NCBI GenBank assembly: GCA_038380435.1
Contig: JAWZYU010000020.1
Coordinates: forward strand, 39,774,307-39,838,306
Length of the DNA: 64,000 nt
Direction of reading: 5' to 3'
DNA from: Ryuthela nishihirai
Taxonomy: Eukaryota > Arthropoda > Arachnida > Araneae > Heptathelidae
Part shown: in pieces, positions 21,604 through 31,521 of the stretch
Position numbering within the stretch: position 1 is the stretch's first letter
Layout of the letters: each line of letters starts with the position of its first letter
Notes under the pieces: generated by a model
Database searches by the model: none
What the model was told of the DNA's origin: nothing
What the model saw: only the letters and a program-made list of their open reading frames with translations
Translations under genes and position numbers: made by a program

Positions 21604-22016
21604 CTGCTCTGTCATCAAGGTTGGGTTGTTTTACCTCTGAGCGGCACTTTTTTGCACACCATGGGCTAAATGGCCAGGTCACATGGACCCCGAAGGCTCA
21701 GAGAAGGTTGGGGGAGGGGACTCACTGGAACAGCTGTTGGGAGACAGATGGTAGTCTCCCGTCAAGGCCATCCATCGTGTTCTTTAACGTGCACAGGATA
21801 TGGCTCTCCCGAACACGGGGCCACGGCTTAACGTCCTATCCGACGGAGGCGGCCTTTCCAAGCCCATCGGTGTCCTCTACTGACCGTGGGCAGGGCGGGG
21901 AATTTTGCGGAGATAAATCTCAACGCTGACCAAGCTGGGACTCGAACCTGGGAACTACAGATTACGAGCCTGGCGCGCTACCGACTGAGCCACCCCGCCC
22001 CCTGCTCTGTCATCAA
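21604..22016 (-). mobile_element. SINE-A, well preserved, with 15-bp TSD
   Basis: The body 21619-22001 is flanked by CTGCTCTGTCATCAA at 21604-21618 and 22002-22016. This long perfect duplication makes it one of the younger insertions. It faces the plus-oriented copy 57 bp upstream. Confidence 0.95.
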
Positions 22017-22729
22017 ATAGTCATCAAACAGTTCGCTTCCTTCATATAAAATAAGGTTTTTTTTATTATTATTTGTGACCTATCCCAATGCGTTTCTTTA
22101 TTGAATGAATATCACCCTTGAAATTTCAAATCAGCGTCTTTCCTTTATCCAAAGTTTTTTTTTTTTCACTCATGTCCGAAATCAAAAATGCATTAATGTT
22201 TCCCCATATCCCCACAGATTTTATCCGCTATCTGCATTAGCACCAATTTCTTACCCTCTGGTTATATCCTCCATCCGCGTCAACATTAATCTTTATCCTT
22301 TAATGGGAATCTTTTAAATGGGAATAAGCAATACTCTAAACCACAGATACCCACATCCGCGCATGACTCTAGAAACACGATACATCTCCGTTACGCTGAC
22401 GTAGAGAAAAAAAAAAGCACAACAAACTTCGACGTGATCTCCTCCACATCCGTTTATACCTTCGATGACTAACAAATAAGAACAACTGGAATTCCGTGCA
22501 AACATCCAGAATGACGGATACAAAAATCTGTTAGGAGCAACGTCACCTGCAGAAGACAGCAGAAACTACATCTGGAAGCAATCAAACAAAGGTAACAGCA
22601 ATACACACAGAAAAGAAAACAAGAAGAAAAAGCTGCAGTCGAATTCAGCGGGGCCATTTCTAAGAGTAGATCTGGCCCCAACTTCTTCGGTCTGTTTCTC
22701 CGGTTGAACAATTTCTCCTTTTCCACGAG
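22017..22729. other. Unassigned stretch
   Basis: Mixed-composition sequence with no repeat ends and no convincing exon. The short open frames have no recognisable domain. Confidence 0.35.
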
Positions 22730-22800
22730 CTCTTAGTGCGCCCGTCCGTGCTCGGCGCTCCGTTGTAATCGAAACTCGAATGATTCGTCGATTGTCGGGT
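22730..22800. other. Small CpG-richer patch
   Basis: Several CG dinucleotides are concentrated here (GCGCCCGTCCGTGCTCGGCG, 22738-22757), which is unusual for SINE-free sequence in this window. It could be the edge of a regulatory region, but no TSS motif is certain. Confidence 0.25.
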
Positions 22801-22849
22801 TATTGGCAACATCAGAAAAAGAAATGCAGAGGTCAGTCTTGATTGAATC

Positions 22850-23045
22850 TCGTGTTGTATTTTTTTTTGTCTTTCTCTTCTCACCCTTTCCTTTTCTGTT
22901 CCTCTTTCTTTTCCTCTTTGATTCTTTTTGTTTCTTACTTATTTTTGCTTCTGTTATGCGTTTAGTTGTTGCATTCATTTCTTTTTTTTTTCTATCGCTC
23001 TATTTTTTTCCGTATTACCTTTTTTTCTACCTCTTTTCTCACCCT
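22850..23045. repeat. Pyrimidine-rich tract
   Basis: T and C runs (TTTTCTGTTCCTCTTTC and similar) explain the overlapping Phe/Leu-rich frames here. Confidence 0.8.
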
Positions 23046-23318
23046 CCAAGAAGAAAAGGAATCATTCGATAAAGATCTGTGTTACTTCGAGCCACTTGAT
23101 CCTTGTGTACGACTTTCGTTGCAAATGTTTGTCCTTGGGTATTGGTATCGGTAACTTGCCCTTAATCGATGTTTGGTATTGTACGAAAGATCCTTCTCCC
23201 CCACAAGCTGAAAATTACTCCTGAAGAGATTTTTCTTTCCCTCTTTTCCTGATCTGAACAACGTTGACGTGCTTTATACGTTTGCACAGACTTTTTTTTG
23301 TCGTTTCCTTTGCTTCCC

Positions 23319-23906
23319 GGGGCGGAGGTGGCTCAGTCGGTAGCGCATCAGGCTCGTAATCTGTAGTTCCCAGGTTCGAGTCCCAGCTGGGTCAGCGTTG
23401 AGATTTATCTCCGCAAAATTCCTCGCCCTGCCCACGGTCAGTAGGGGACACCGATGGGTTTGGAAAGGCTGCCGTTCGTCGGATGGGACGTTAAGCCGTG
23501 GCCCCGTGTGCGGGAGAGGCATACTCTGTGCACGTTAAAGAACACGCTGGATGGCCTTGACGGGAGGCTACCATCTGTCTCCCAACAGCTGTTCCAGTGG
23601 GTCCCCTCCCCGAACCTTCTCTGAGCCTTCGGGGTCCATGTGACCTGGCCATTTAGCCCATGGTGTGCAAAAAAGTGCCGCTCAGAGGTAAAACAACCCA
23701 ACGTTAAAGAACACGCTGGATGGCCTTGACGGGAGGCTACCATCTGTCTCCCAACAGCTGTTCCAGTGGGCTACCATCTGTCTCCCAACAGCTGTTCCAG
23801 TGGGTCCCCTCCCCCAACCTTCTCTGAGCCTTCGGGGTTCATGTGACCTGGCCATTTAGCCCATGGTCTGCAAAAAAGTGCCGCTCAGAGGTAAAACAAC
23901 CCAACC
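23319..23906 (+). mobile_element. SINE-A followed by two repeated 3' segments
   Basis: A complete copy (23319-23701) ends at AACCCAAC. A partial unit follows at about 23702-23770, starting at the internal CGTTAAAGAACACGCTGG word, and then a 3' piece from CTACCATCTGTCTCCC to AACCCAACCC (about 23771-23906). The 3' portion is therefore present two to three times in tandem. Confidence 0.88.
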
Positions 23907-23944
23907 CTGTTTCGAGATTTTCTCCGTTACCCTCCGTTTTGACA

Positions 23945-24095
23945 TAGGTGAGAAAAAAAAAACCGATGGGCCGTTTATCTATTACCCCGCGCTCAAAAGT
24001 GCTATACCCTGTACATTTTAAATATCATAGCATATTTGATGGTCTTGATAGAGAGGATTTCATCTCTCTCCTATTGGCTGTTAAAACCAGTGATT
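23945..24095 (+). mobile_element. Very diverged SINE-A scrap
   Basis: ACCGATGGGCC, CCCTGTACATTTTAAA and TTTGATGGTCTTGATAGAGAGG keep the SINE-A order with many substitutions. Confidence 0.4.
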
Positions 24096-24176
24096 TCCAC
24101 ACTGTTGTCCCTGGAACACCAGAGGTCCGCAAAGGTAGCAAACAATGTCAGCGGACTATTCTCAATATTTAAGAAA

Positions 24177-24566
24177 AACTGAAAATAGTTGTTTTACTTC
24201 TGAGCGGCACTTTTTTGCACACCATAGGCTAAATGGCCATGTCACATGGACTCCAAAGGCTCAGAGAAGGTTGGGGGGAGGGGACCCACTGTAACAGCTG
24301 TTGGCCTCCGGTCAAGGCCATCCCAGCGTGTTCTTTAATGTGCATAGGGTATTACTCTCTCGCACACGGGTCCACGGCTGAACGTCCCATCCGACAGACG
24401 GCGGCCTTTCCAAGCCCGTCGGTGTCCCCTACTGACCGTGGGCAGGACGGGGAATTTTGCGGAGGTAAATCTCGACGCTGACCCAGCTGAGACTCGAACC
24501 TGGGAACTACAAATTACTAGCTTGGCGCGCTACCGACTGAGCCCCCCCCCCCCCAACTGAAAATAG
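24177..24566 (-). mobile_element. SINE-A with 12-bp TSD
   Basis: The body 24189-24554 is flanked by AACTGAAAATAG at 24177-24188 and 24555-24566. A ~25-bp internal deletion lies after CAGCTGTTGG. The head ends in a run of 13 C. It forms the first unit of a tandem duplication with the next copy. Confidence 0.9.
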
Positions 24567-24626
24567 ACTGAAAAACTGAAATATTATTTTTAAGAGCGCA
24601 ATATTTATTGCTTTAGTTGTGTTGGG

Positions 24627-25000
24627 TTGTTTTACCTCTGAGCGGCACTTTTTTGCACACCATGGGCTAAATGGCCAGGTCACATGGACCCCGAAGGCTC
24701 AGAGAAGGTTGGGGAGGGGACCCACTGGAACAGCTGTTGGGAGACAGATGGTAGCCTCCCGTCAAGGCCATCCAGCGTGTTCTTTAACGTGCACAGGGTA
24801 TGGCTCTTCCACACACGGGGTCACGGCTTAACGTCCCATCCGACGGACGGCGGCTTTTCCAAGCCCATCGGTGTCCCTACTGACCGTGGGCAGGGCGGGG
24901 AGTTTTGCGGAGATAAATCTCAACGCTGACCCAACTGGGACTCGAACCTGGGAACTACAAATTACTAGCTTGGCGCGCTACCGACTGGGCCACCCCCCCC
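24627..25000 (-). mobile_element. SINE-A, second unit of a tandem duplication
   Basis: The ~70 bp after this copy (25001-25073) nearly equals the ~70 bp after the previous copy (24555-24624), while the upstream flanks differ. The pair therefore arose by tandem duplication of SINE plus flank. This copy lacks the internal deletion of its neighbour. Confidence 0.85.
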
Positions 25001-25073
25001 CCCAACTGAAAATAAACTGAAAAAGAAAAACTGAAATAGTATTTTTAAGAGCGCAATATTTATTGCTTTAGTT

Positions 25074-25456
25074 GCAATTATGTCAATTCATTATGGCAAC
25101 TCTGGCTACCTCAGCTGATCACAACATGCTGATCAGATGAATTTCCGGAGCATCGAATTTCTCCACTCAAATGTTAAACAAATTTAAAAATAGTGAATGA
25201 ATGAAATAGAGACACAACCCATTCTTTGGACTTTTAGGGCGCCCTCTTTGCGAGGATCTATATTTTAATTCAAATATATCAGGTAATGATAGGAAGAGAG
25301 TCTGCAGAAAGAGTTACACTTGATAGCGGATACGCAGAAAAAATAAGGATTCGTAGAAGGTCACAGCATGAATAAGAATACGTGGCACCTAAAAGGTTGG
25401 AAACCACAGATCTAAATGATCATTTTTCTCTACCCAGCTCTGATCATTAGTGATCC
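25074..25456. other. Unassigned stretch
   Basis: AAAAGGTTGGAAACCACAG at 25393-25411 resembles the right end of the hAT element (AAAAGGTTGGGAATCACTG) and may be a lone end. Otherwise nothing is recognised. Confidence 0.35.
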
Positions 25457-25888
25457 TGGTATGGAAGTGGCTCAGTCGGTAGCCTCGCCAGGATCGTAAT
25501 CTACAGTTCCCAGGTTCGAGTTCCATCTGGGCCAGCGTTGTGCTTTATTTCCGCAAAACTTTCCGCCCTACCTTCAGTCAATAGGGACACCGATGGGCTT
25601 GGAAAGGCCACCGTCCGTCAGATGGGACGTTAAGTCGTGACCCTGTGTGCAGGCGAACCATACCTGAACATGCTGGATGATCTTGACGGGAGGCTACCAC
25701 CTCTCTCCTAATTTCTGTGCAATGGGGCCCCTTCCCCCAACTTTCCCTGCACCCCTAGGTCCTTGTGACCCGACCATTTAGCCCACTGTGTGCAAAACAA
25801 GTGTCGCTCAGAGGTAAAACAACCCAACTTGGGATCCTCGTGACTTGACAACCATTTAGCTCAAGTTTTACACAAAAGTATTGTGTAG
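25457..25888 (+). mobile_element. SINE-A, diverged, followed by a second 3' end
   Basis: The main copy runs 25457-25829. A further 3' piece (GGGATCCTCGTGACTTGACA ... TTGTGTAGAG, 25830-25888) follows at once and lacks the last AAAACAACCC. This is the same tandem 3'-end arrangement as at 16143 and 23702. Confidence 0.75.
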
Positions 25889-26303
25889 AGTAGTGGTTCT
25901 CAAAGGATATGCTGCGGCACATTAGTTCGGATACTATTGCGGATAAAAGGAAATTTATAAACCATTTTGTTCCTACTCTCTGCCAATGATTCTTCATTTA
26001 ATTTTTTCCTTTTAATCAAAACCTTATCCATATTAAATCTTAATATTAAGACGAAATTTAAAAGAAAAGAAATGTGCCAGTAACACTAACCTAAATACAC
26101 GTCAGAACTTAAACAGAACATTACGTACGTAACATTACTCTACGTTTACAAACGACTTCACAAAAGTGGCCATTGTCGAAGGCAAACTGCGCATGTGCGA
26201 GTCACTCATAGTGTTACCAACTTAAATTTTAAATATGCCGCGAATACTGACAGCGAAAATTAGTGCCGTGAGCAAAAAAAGTTTGAGAATCACTTCTGCA
26301 GAG
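25883..26303. mobile_element. Non-autonomous hAT element (405 bp)
   Basis: The element 25891-26295 has ends TAGTGGTTCTCAAA and, on the other strand, AAGTGATTCTCAAAC. Subterminal GCGGCACATTAG is matched by AATTAGTGCCGTG at the right. The flanking octamers GTGTAGAG and CTGCAGAG agree at 6 of 8 positions, as expected for an aged hAT target duplication. No transposase is encoded. Confidence 0.65.
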
Positions 26304-27283
26304 AAAAAATATGTTTCCTAGAGCAGATCCTAACATTAACAATGACAATTCATCACTATGAGAATTAATAAATTAAGCAGCCACCAGGAGTAGTTCAAGA
26401 GAAGAGTACTCGACTTGAAATCAAAGTTTCGTATCCCATCCATTTTTGAGTCAAAATTAAAAATCACACTTTGCTCAACAGGTTGCGAGGTATTAAAAAT
26501 GGGAGAATTGGCACAGAGATTTCGAAGTCACTGTAGATATCAGAAGCTTTTGTAAAAATAAAGTCAGTCTGTTACGGCCTCGTAAATTTTAATTCCTAAG
26601 AAATTATGCATGAAATTTATTTTTCATTTCGCATAAGGAACTGCGAGTAAGCAATTTATTTCTAATTTATATATACGAGCAGCAGATTTTGGGATTAGCC
26701 CTTAGCTTACAGAGATAACGGACACTTCAAGTAAGTGGATTAAGCACTCAATAAACAACTACAAGGAAACTGCTTGTGCCATTCTTCTCCCATAATGTTA
26801 AGAAAACAATGTCTTTTCAAGTTGTTAGTTTGAGAAATTCTAAACTCTAATGCATTAGTTTAAAGGGGCTAATAATTAGGTAGAAACAATAATTTGTAAA
26901 ACATTTAAGGGGAAATTTGTTCCAAAATCTATTTTAATGTAAAAGCTTTTTTCTTTCACTCTCTTTTAAGTAAATCATCAGATGCTTCAAACAAGTTCGG
27001 GTCAATAATTAAAGTGGATTATTTGCTGTAAGAAAATGCAGTGGAAACGTTAGCAAGTCAAAGTCCATTAAAATTGCATTGAAATGGCTTTAAGTGGGAA
27101 TAATCAAGATTGGCAAGTACAGACAGATGTTACTGAAGCTGCTATTAATCATTTTTAGTTTTGTAAGACTATTTAAGTTTTAGCATCCCAAAGGAAGCTT
27201 GATTAAATTTTTCCTATATAGCATCCCACTTCAATTAATGTTTTGTTATATCGCTGATTAATCATTCACTCCATGAAAGTGAA
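26304..27283. other. Unassigned AT-rich stretch
   Basis: I find no element ends, RNA-like boxes or domain over nearly 1 kb. Confidence 0.4.
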
Positions 27284-27328
27284 ATATTTTCTCTTGGGAT
27301 ATTTTCTCTTGGGATATTTTCTCTTGGA
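27284..27328. repeat. 15-bp tandem repeat x3
   Basis: ATATTTTCTCTTGGG is repeated three times head to tail, the last unit ending in A. Confidence 0.9.
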
Positions 27329-27343
27329 GCGAAATGCGCATGA

Positions 27344-27715
27344 TACAGAGTGATTCAAAATTCGAGCAACCCATATTGGAAAATTTCATTAATTCTTAGT
27401 TTACGTTTACAAATTGTTAACAAAGTGTTACAATAGATGTTGAAAATGTTCTTTCCCTTCTTGAATGCAGCAGCGAACCCTTCTTATCATATTTCTCGCA
27501 CCTATCAAATCGACCTGGAAAATTTTCATTATGGGCAACTGGTACAATTCACGTCACCAACAAAGAACTGAGAGCATGACAGCTAAACTAAACAATGTTG
27601 CATATGTAAGTGGTTGCAGGTTTGCCAACGTTAGAATCGGTATTTAATTTCCTTCAGTTGGCGTGAAATAATAAGCATTTACATTTCGGGTTTCGCGAAT
27701 TTTAAACACTCTGTA
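27344..27715. mobile_element. TA-flanked MITE (368 bp)
   Basis: The ends CAGAGTGATTCAAAA (left) and CAGAGTGTTTAAAA (right, other strand) lie inside TA dinucleotides at 27344-27345 and 27714-27715. The inverted ends are only ~15 bp and the interior encodes nothing recognisable. Its right TA is also the left TA of the next element. Confidence 0.6.
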
Positions 27716-27931
27716 CAGTCGCTCAAAAAAGTATCCGAACACTATGGTTGATTACAGAATTCAGAAAAAATATCTGACAACGATTTTTTAGAAATTAGTG
27801 ATCTGGCAACCTTCGTGTCACGTGACACGAATGTTGCCAGATCACTAATTTCTAAACAGAATCGTTGCCAGATATTTTTTCTGAATTCTGTAATCAACCA
27901 TAGTGTTTGGATACTTTTTTGAGCGACTGTA
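27714..27931. mobile_element. MITE-P copy 3, fully palindromic (214 bp)
   Basis: The element 27716-27929 starts CAGTCGCTCAAAAAAGTATC and ends with the inverse. The whole body folds back on itself around the centre CACGTGACACG (about 27817-27828), apart from small indels. TA lies on both sides. Confidence 0.92.
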
Positions 27932-28066
27932 CAATTTACCAGATAGAGTATATTGTATAAGATACGATAATGTCGGAAAGTAAGGACCCAGTTTGTTCCC
28001 AGAGAGACTAGCAAACTTTGCTCTGGAGCTGTGTCATTACTGCATGCTAGTACCAAATAGCCGTCC

Positions 28067-28268
28067 AGTGGCCGAGTGGTTAGCACGTTTGGCTACTGAT
28101 CTAAGGGACCTGGGTTCGAGCCCCGGATTAGTCATGGATGTGTGTGTCGTTTTTCTGCTGAGGTCCTGCCATCCTCTCAGATCTCCTACTATGGCATATA
28201 AACTGACAGGATCCTGTCAGACCTCCGTGGCAAGCAGCTGCTTGAGGGGGTATTTATTTTTATTATTT
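28067..28268 (+). mobile_element. SINE-B copy 2, best preserved
   Basis: A box GTGGCCGAGTGGTTAGC and B box GGGTTCGAGCCCCGG sit ~35 bp apart, like a Ser/Leu-type tRNA head. The body has TGCTGAGGTCCTGCC and ATAAACTGACAGG. The 3' end is GACCTCCGTGGCAAGCAGC then TGCTTGAGGG and an ATTT-rich tail. The end resembles the LINE 3' end at 42786-42814. Confidence 0.88.
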
Positions 28269-28430
28269 AAACAGTTATGGAAGTTTGGATTGTAACAATA
28301 ACAATGACAGTCATAAGATTTCACCTAAAAATTAAACTAAAAATTAAACCTAAAAAATTAAACTAAAAATTAAAGCAGCTGCTTGAGGGGGTTTTTATTT
28401 TTTTAGTACTAAATAATGTCATTAAGTTGC
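28269..28430. repeat. AT-rich repeat with a SINE-B tail scrap
   Basis: AAATTAAACTAAAAATTAAA-like words repeat here. At 28375-28398 the SINE-B tail (GCAGCTGCTTGAGGGGG then T/A) appears alone. Confidence 0.6.
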
Positions 28431-28676
28431 AGCAATCTTCACTGTTACACACCCACACTGGGAGGCGCACAGTCAGAGCGAACATGGCGAAGGTACTGCT
28501 CGTGCATAAAGAAGCTAGAGATCCGATCAGCAAATCGGTTTCTAAGAGCATAGAAGACCCAATAGGTGGAATTTGAATGATAACTTATGGCTAACTAGAT
28601 CAGATATCCGGTCAGTACAATGTGTGAGGTAATGCCGAAAATTGTCTTGTGACAAGTGGATGAGGATGTCTTCACC

Positions 28677-28960
28677 TGGTAACGGGCAACTGTTCACCAC
28701 CCACCATACAATCCAGATCAGTCGTCGTAGAATTTTTGCTTGTTTGGGAAGCTGAAAAAGCATCTCGGAGGACGATGTATTTCATCGGTTGATGCCATAA
28801 AACAGGATGTCGGTAATAGGCTTCAGGAGCAGGACGCTTCATTCTATCGGCAGCGCTTCAATAAGCTGATCGACTATTACGACGAATGTCTCAACAAGTC
28901 TGGTGAATATGTGGAACAATTCCTACATATTGTCTTCTGTGCTTCGCAGAAATTATATTG
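28677..28960 (+). pseudogene. mariner transposase C-terminal remnant
   Basis: Read across two frames, the segment gives HHPPYNPD, then FGKLKKHLGGR (from 28740), then DASFYRQRFNKLI and DECLNKSGEYVE. These correspond to the mariner HPPYSPDL (last catalytic Asp), LFGPLKKHLGG and C-terminal CLN..G.YVE blocks. Upstream catalytic parts cannot be followed. It is a decayed fragment without visible ends, followed directly by a SINE-A. Confidence 0.7.
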
Positions 28961-28974
28961 GGAACCTTACTTTT

Positions 28975-29358
28975 TGGGGGAGGGATGGCTCAGTCAGTAA
29001 TGCACTAGGCTCGTAATCTTCAGTTCCCAAGTTCGAATGCTACCTGGGCAGTGTTGAGATTTATCTCCGCAAAACTCCACAGTTTGTCCTCAGTCAGTAA
29101 GGGACACTGTTGGGCTTAGAAAGGTCGCCCTCCGTAGGATGGGACTTTAAGCCATGGTGTGGTATGCAGGAGAGCCATACCCTGTGCACGTTAAAGAACA
29201 TGCTGGACGGCTTTCACGGGAAGTTATCATTTGTCTCCTAATAGATGTTGAATAAGTTGCCTCCCCCAACCTTTTCTGATTCCATGGGGTCCTTGCGCCC
29301 TGGCCATTTAGCCCATTGTGTGCAAAAAAGTGTCCCTCAGAGGAAAAACAACCCAACT
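28975..29358 (+). mobile_element. SINE-A, moderately diverged
   Basis: Head and tail (GAAAAACAACCCAAC) are present. CTTACTTT occurs at 28966-28973 and 29364-29371 and may be an 8-bp target duplication. Confidence 0.8.
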
Positions 29359-29429
29359 CAATTCTTACTTTATGCCAATAATAAATTCACGTATTACCTG
29401 TTGACAAATAATTCAAAAAATAATTTTCT

Positions 29430-29580
29430 GGAAGAAAAATTTGTTTCGCCTAGGAGTAAGATTCGAACCCACGCCTCCCAGTTTTATGCCAGGATAGCTT
29501 AGTGGTTAGAAAGTCTGGCATGTAATTGGGAGTCGCGGGTTCGAATCACACTCATCGGCGAAACTCATTTTTTCCGCAAA
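29430..29580. mobile_element. tRNA-like palindrome, copy 2 (tPal)
   Basis: Inverted arms at 29440-29480 and 29527-29567 each carry a B box: GATTCGAACCCACG facing left and GCGGGTTCGAATCAC facing right. The 46-nt centre holds an A-box-like GGATAGCTTAGTGGTTAG that serves the plus-strand unit, giving a complete plus-strand tRNA-like region (about 29488-29555). It keeps the same outer words (GGCGAAAC and its complement) on both sides. Confidence 0.7.
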
Positions 29581-29801
29581 CTTATTCCTTACTTTCGACC
29601 TACCCTCGTAAAATAAACTTTCTTGAGCACCTTACTTATGAAATTTTTTCGCTAATACCACGATCAGTTATTATCATAGCTAAGTATGGTATTAGCCACA
29701 TGTTTTATCTTCCATGAAGGACATTAGGTCATCATGTGTGTCGTGGTGGTGGTGGGGATGAACGCCGTTTCTAACTTCGTCACTTATAATTGTATAATTG
29801 C
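29581..29801. other. AT-rich spacer
   Basis: Nothing recognised. Confidence 0.4.
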
Positions 29802-29849
29802 GTATACGGATTGATATTGCGTATACTTGAGCAATATCAATCCGTATAC
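29802..29849. repeat. 19-bp perfect hairpin
   Basis: GTATACGGATTGATATTGC at 29802-29820 is exactly inverted at 29831-29849 with a 10-nt loop. Confidence 0.95.
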
Positions 29850-29929
29850 CAATGCCAAATGCAGTGTTGAGCTAGACGATATAACGATTAACACTGATCC
29901 CCATTCTGTTCTAAGTGAGATGAGATGTA

Positions 29930-30272
29930 CTGATATGTTTGGAAAGACCGCCGTTCCAGATGGGACGTTAAATTATAATGTTGTGTGTAACATAGTCATA
30001 CTCAGGCGAATGCGAAGTTTATATCTATCTCCTAATGATTATCCTGTGGATTTTTTTCTTCTTGTGGGATGCTTTCATCTCCCTTCTAACTACTGTTTAA
30101 TGGATGACCTTACACTATTAAGTTTTTGGTCCCTTAGGGTCATTGAGCCCTAAGGGACCAAAAATTGTGACCTGAACATTTTAGCTCACTGTGTGTAATC
30201 AGTTTTTTAGACCCTTGTGGTCATTGTCAGAATATATTGTTATTTAACCCAAAAGGTGAAACAACCCAACGG
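29930..30272 (+). mobile_element. Old SINE-A copy with internal hairpin
   Basis: GGAAAGACCGCCGTTCCAGA, TGGGACGTTAAAT and the tail GGTGAAACAACCCAAC identify a heavily diverged SINE-A. The interior has AT-rich insertions and, at 30123-30164, a perfect 17-bp inverted repeat with an 8-nt loop. Confidence 0.65.
30123..30164. repeat. 17-bp perfect hairpin
   Basis: TTTTTGGTCCCTTAGGG at 30123-30139 is exactly inverted at 30148-30164. It arose in the tail region of the old SINE-A, where the reference family has one arm only. Confidence 0.95.
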
Positions 30273-30903
30273 CAAATCTTCTCGAATATTCTCGTTAACT
30301 CCTACTTCCAGAAGATCCTAATGTATATTTACATTGATCCAGAAATCTTTAATTAGCATCTCATTTAACTAAATATGGAAACATGCGATGACAAGAAAGA
30401 ATCTATAAAAAATCCTCGAACAAAATGTTGCACCGATAACAGGCTCCAGCCTCTTTCATCCGATATTCTCCCTCATCTCTTCATTCTACCCTCTTGTGAC
30501 ACACATATACGTGCATTCGGTAGCATCTCTTTTTCTCCCTTCTCAGTCCATCTGCTACACGTGTCACTCTGACATCTCATCTTCCCTCCCGAGCGTCCCC
30601 AATTCCCTTGGCGCTTGCCTTATATATTTGATGGAGAGCAACTGGACCTTGGCTCGCTGTCTCCATCACTTATTTCTCTTAACTCTCACCGGTTCTTGTC
30701 AGTCTCTGTATTAACTCCGCTTGACACAATCTCCACTTCTTTTTCTTTCCATTGCGGTTCAGTGGTATCAGAAGTACAGGACAATTTTTTTTTGTCCAGA
30801 AATTACTACCTGTTCCGCTGCTCAGGGAAGAACCAAAGGAAGCAAAAAATGAGATAAATAGGATTTTTTTTCGTTTCTTAATTTGTAATGGGTTGAAATG
30901 TAG
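30273..30903. other. Unassigned stretch
   Basis: No repeat ends. Overlapping open frames at 30375-30860 have no recognisable domain. Confidence 0.35.
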
Positions 30904-31062
30904 GATTGTTTTTACCGCTGAGCCACACTTCTTTTGCACACAAGCTAAATGGCCAGGTACAAGGACCTTGACTCTTATACATGAGTCGACTGTTTAACAC
31001 CCAATACGACTGACGGTTGTCTTTCCAAGCCGTTCGATGTCACCTTTCTCGCCGAAGACACA
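30904..31062 (-). mobile_element. SINE-A, short diverged copy
   Basis: The tail and body words (TTTTTACCGCTGAG, TTTTGCACAC, CTAAATGGCCAGGT, GTCTTTCCAAGCCG) run in minus order with ~150 bp missing. It abuts the plus-oriented copy at 31064. Confidence 0.7.
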
Positions 31063-31521
31063 AGGAGTGGCTCAGTCGGTAGCGCGCCAGGCTCGAAATC
31101 TGTAGTTTCCAGGTTCGAATCCCAGCTGGGTCAGCGTTGAGATTTATCTCCGCAAAATTCCCCGCCCTGCCCACGTTCAGTAGGGGACTCCGATGGGCTT
31201 GGAAAGACCGCCGTACGTCTGTACGTACGTCCGTATACGTATGTACTGTACGTACATCCGTATACGTCTGTACGTACGTACGTACGTAGATGGGACGTTA
31301 AGTCGTGGCCCCGTGTGCGGGGGAGCCATACCCTGTGCACGTTAAAGAACACGCTGGATGGCCTTGACGGGAGGCTACCATCTGTCTCCCAACAACTCTT
31401 CCAGTGGGTCCCCTCCCCCAACCTTCTCTGAGACTTCGGGGTCCATGTGACCTGGCCATTTAGCCCATGGTGTGCAAAAAAGTGCCGCTCAGAGGTAAAA
31501 CAACCCAACCCGAGGACACAA
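31054..31521 (+). mobile_element. SINE-A carrying a CGTA microsatellite, with TSD
   Basis: The body 31064-31511 is flanked by GAAGACACAA (31054-31063) and GAGGACACAA (31512-31521), 9 of 10 matching. The family's CCGTCCGTCGGATGGG block is replaced by ~80 bp of CGTACGT/CGTATACGT repeats at about 31208-31290. The rest is close to consensus, so the array probably grew after insertion. Confidence 0.9.
31208..31290. repeat. CGTACGT microsatellite inside SINE-A
   Basis: Units of CGTACGT, CCGTATACGT and CGTCTGTACGT expand from the CCGTCCGTC seed of the SINE. The array is self-complementary (GTACGTAC) and could form hairpins. Confidence 0.9.

Noticed and set aside
22738..22757. CpG island promoter.
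   Set aside because: The patch is under 100 bp and has no supporting start-site motif; kept only as a low-confidence feature.
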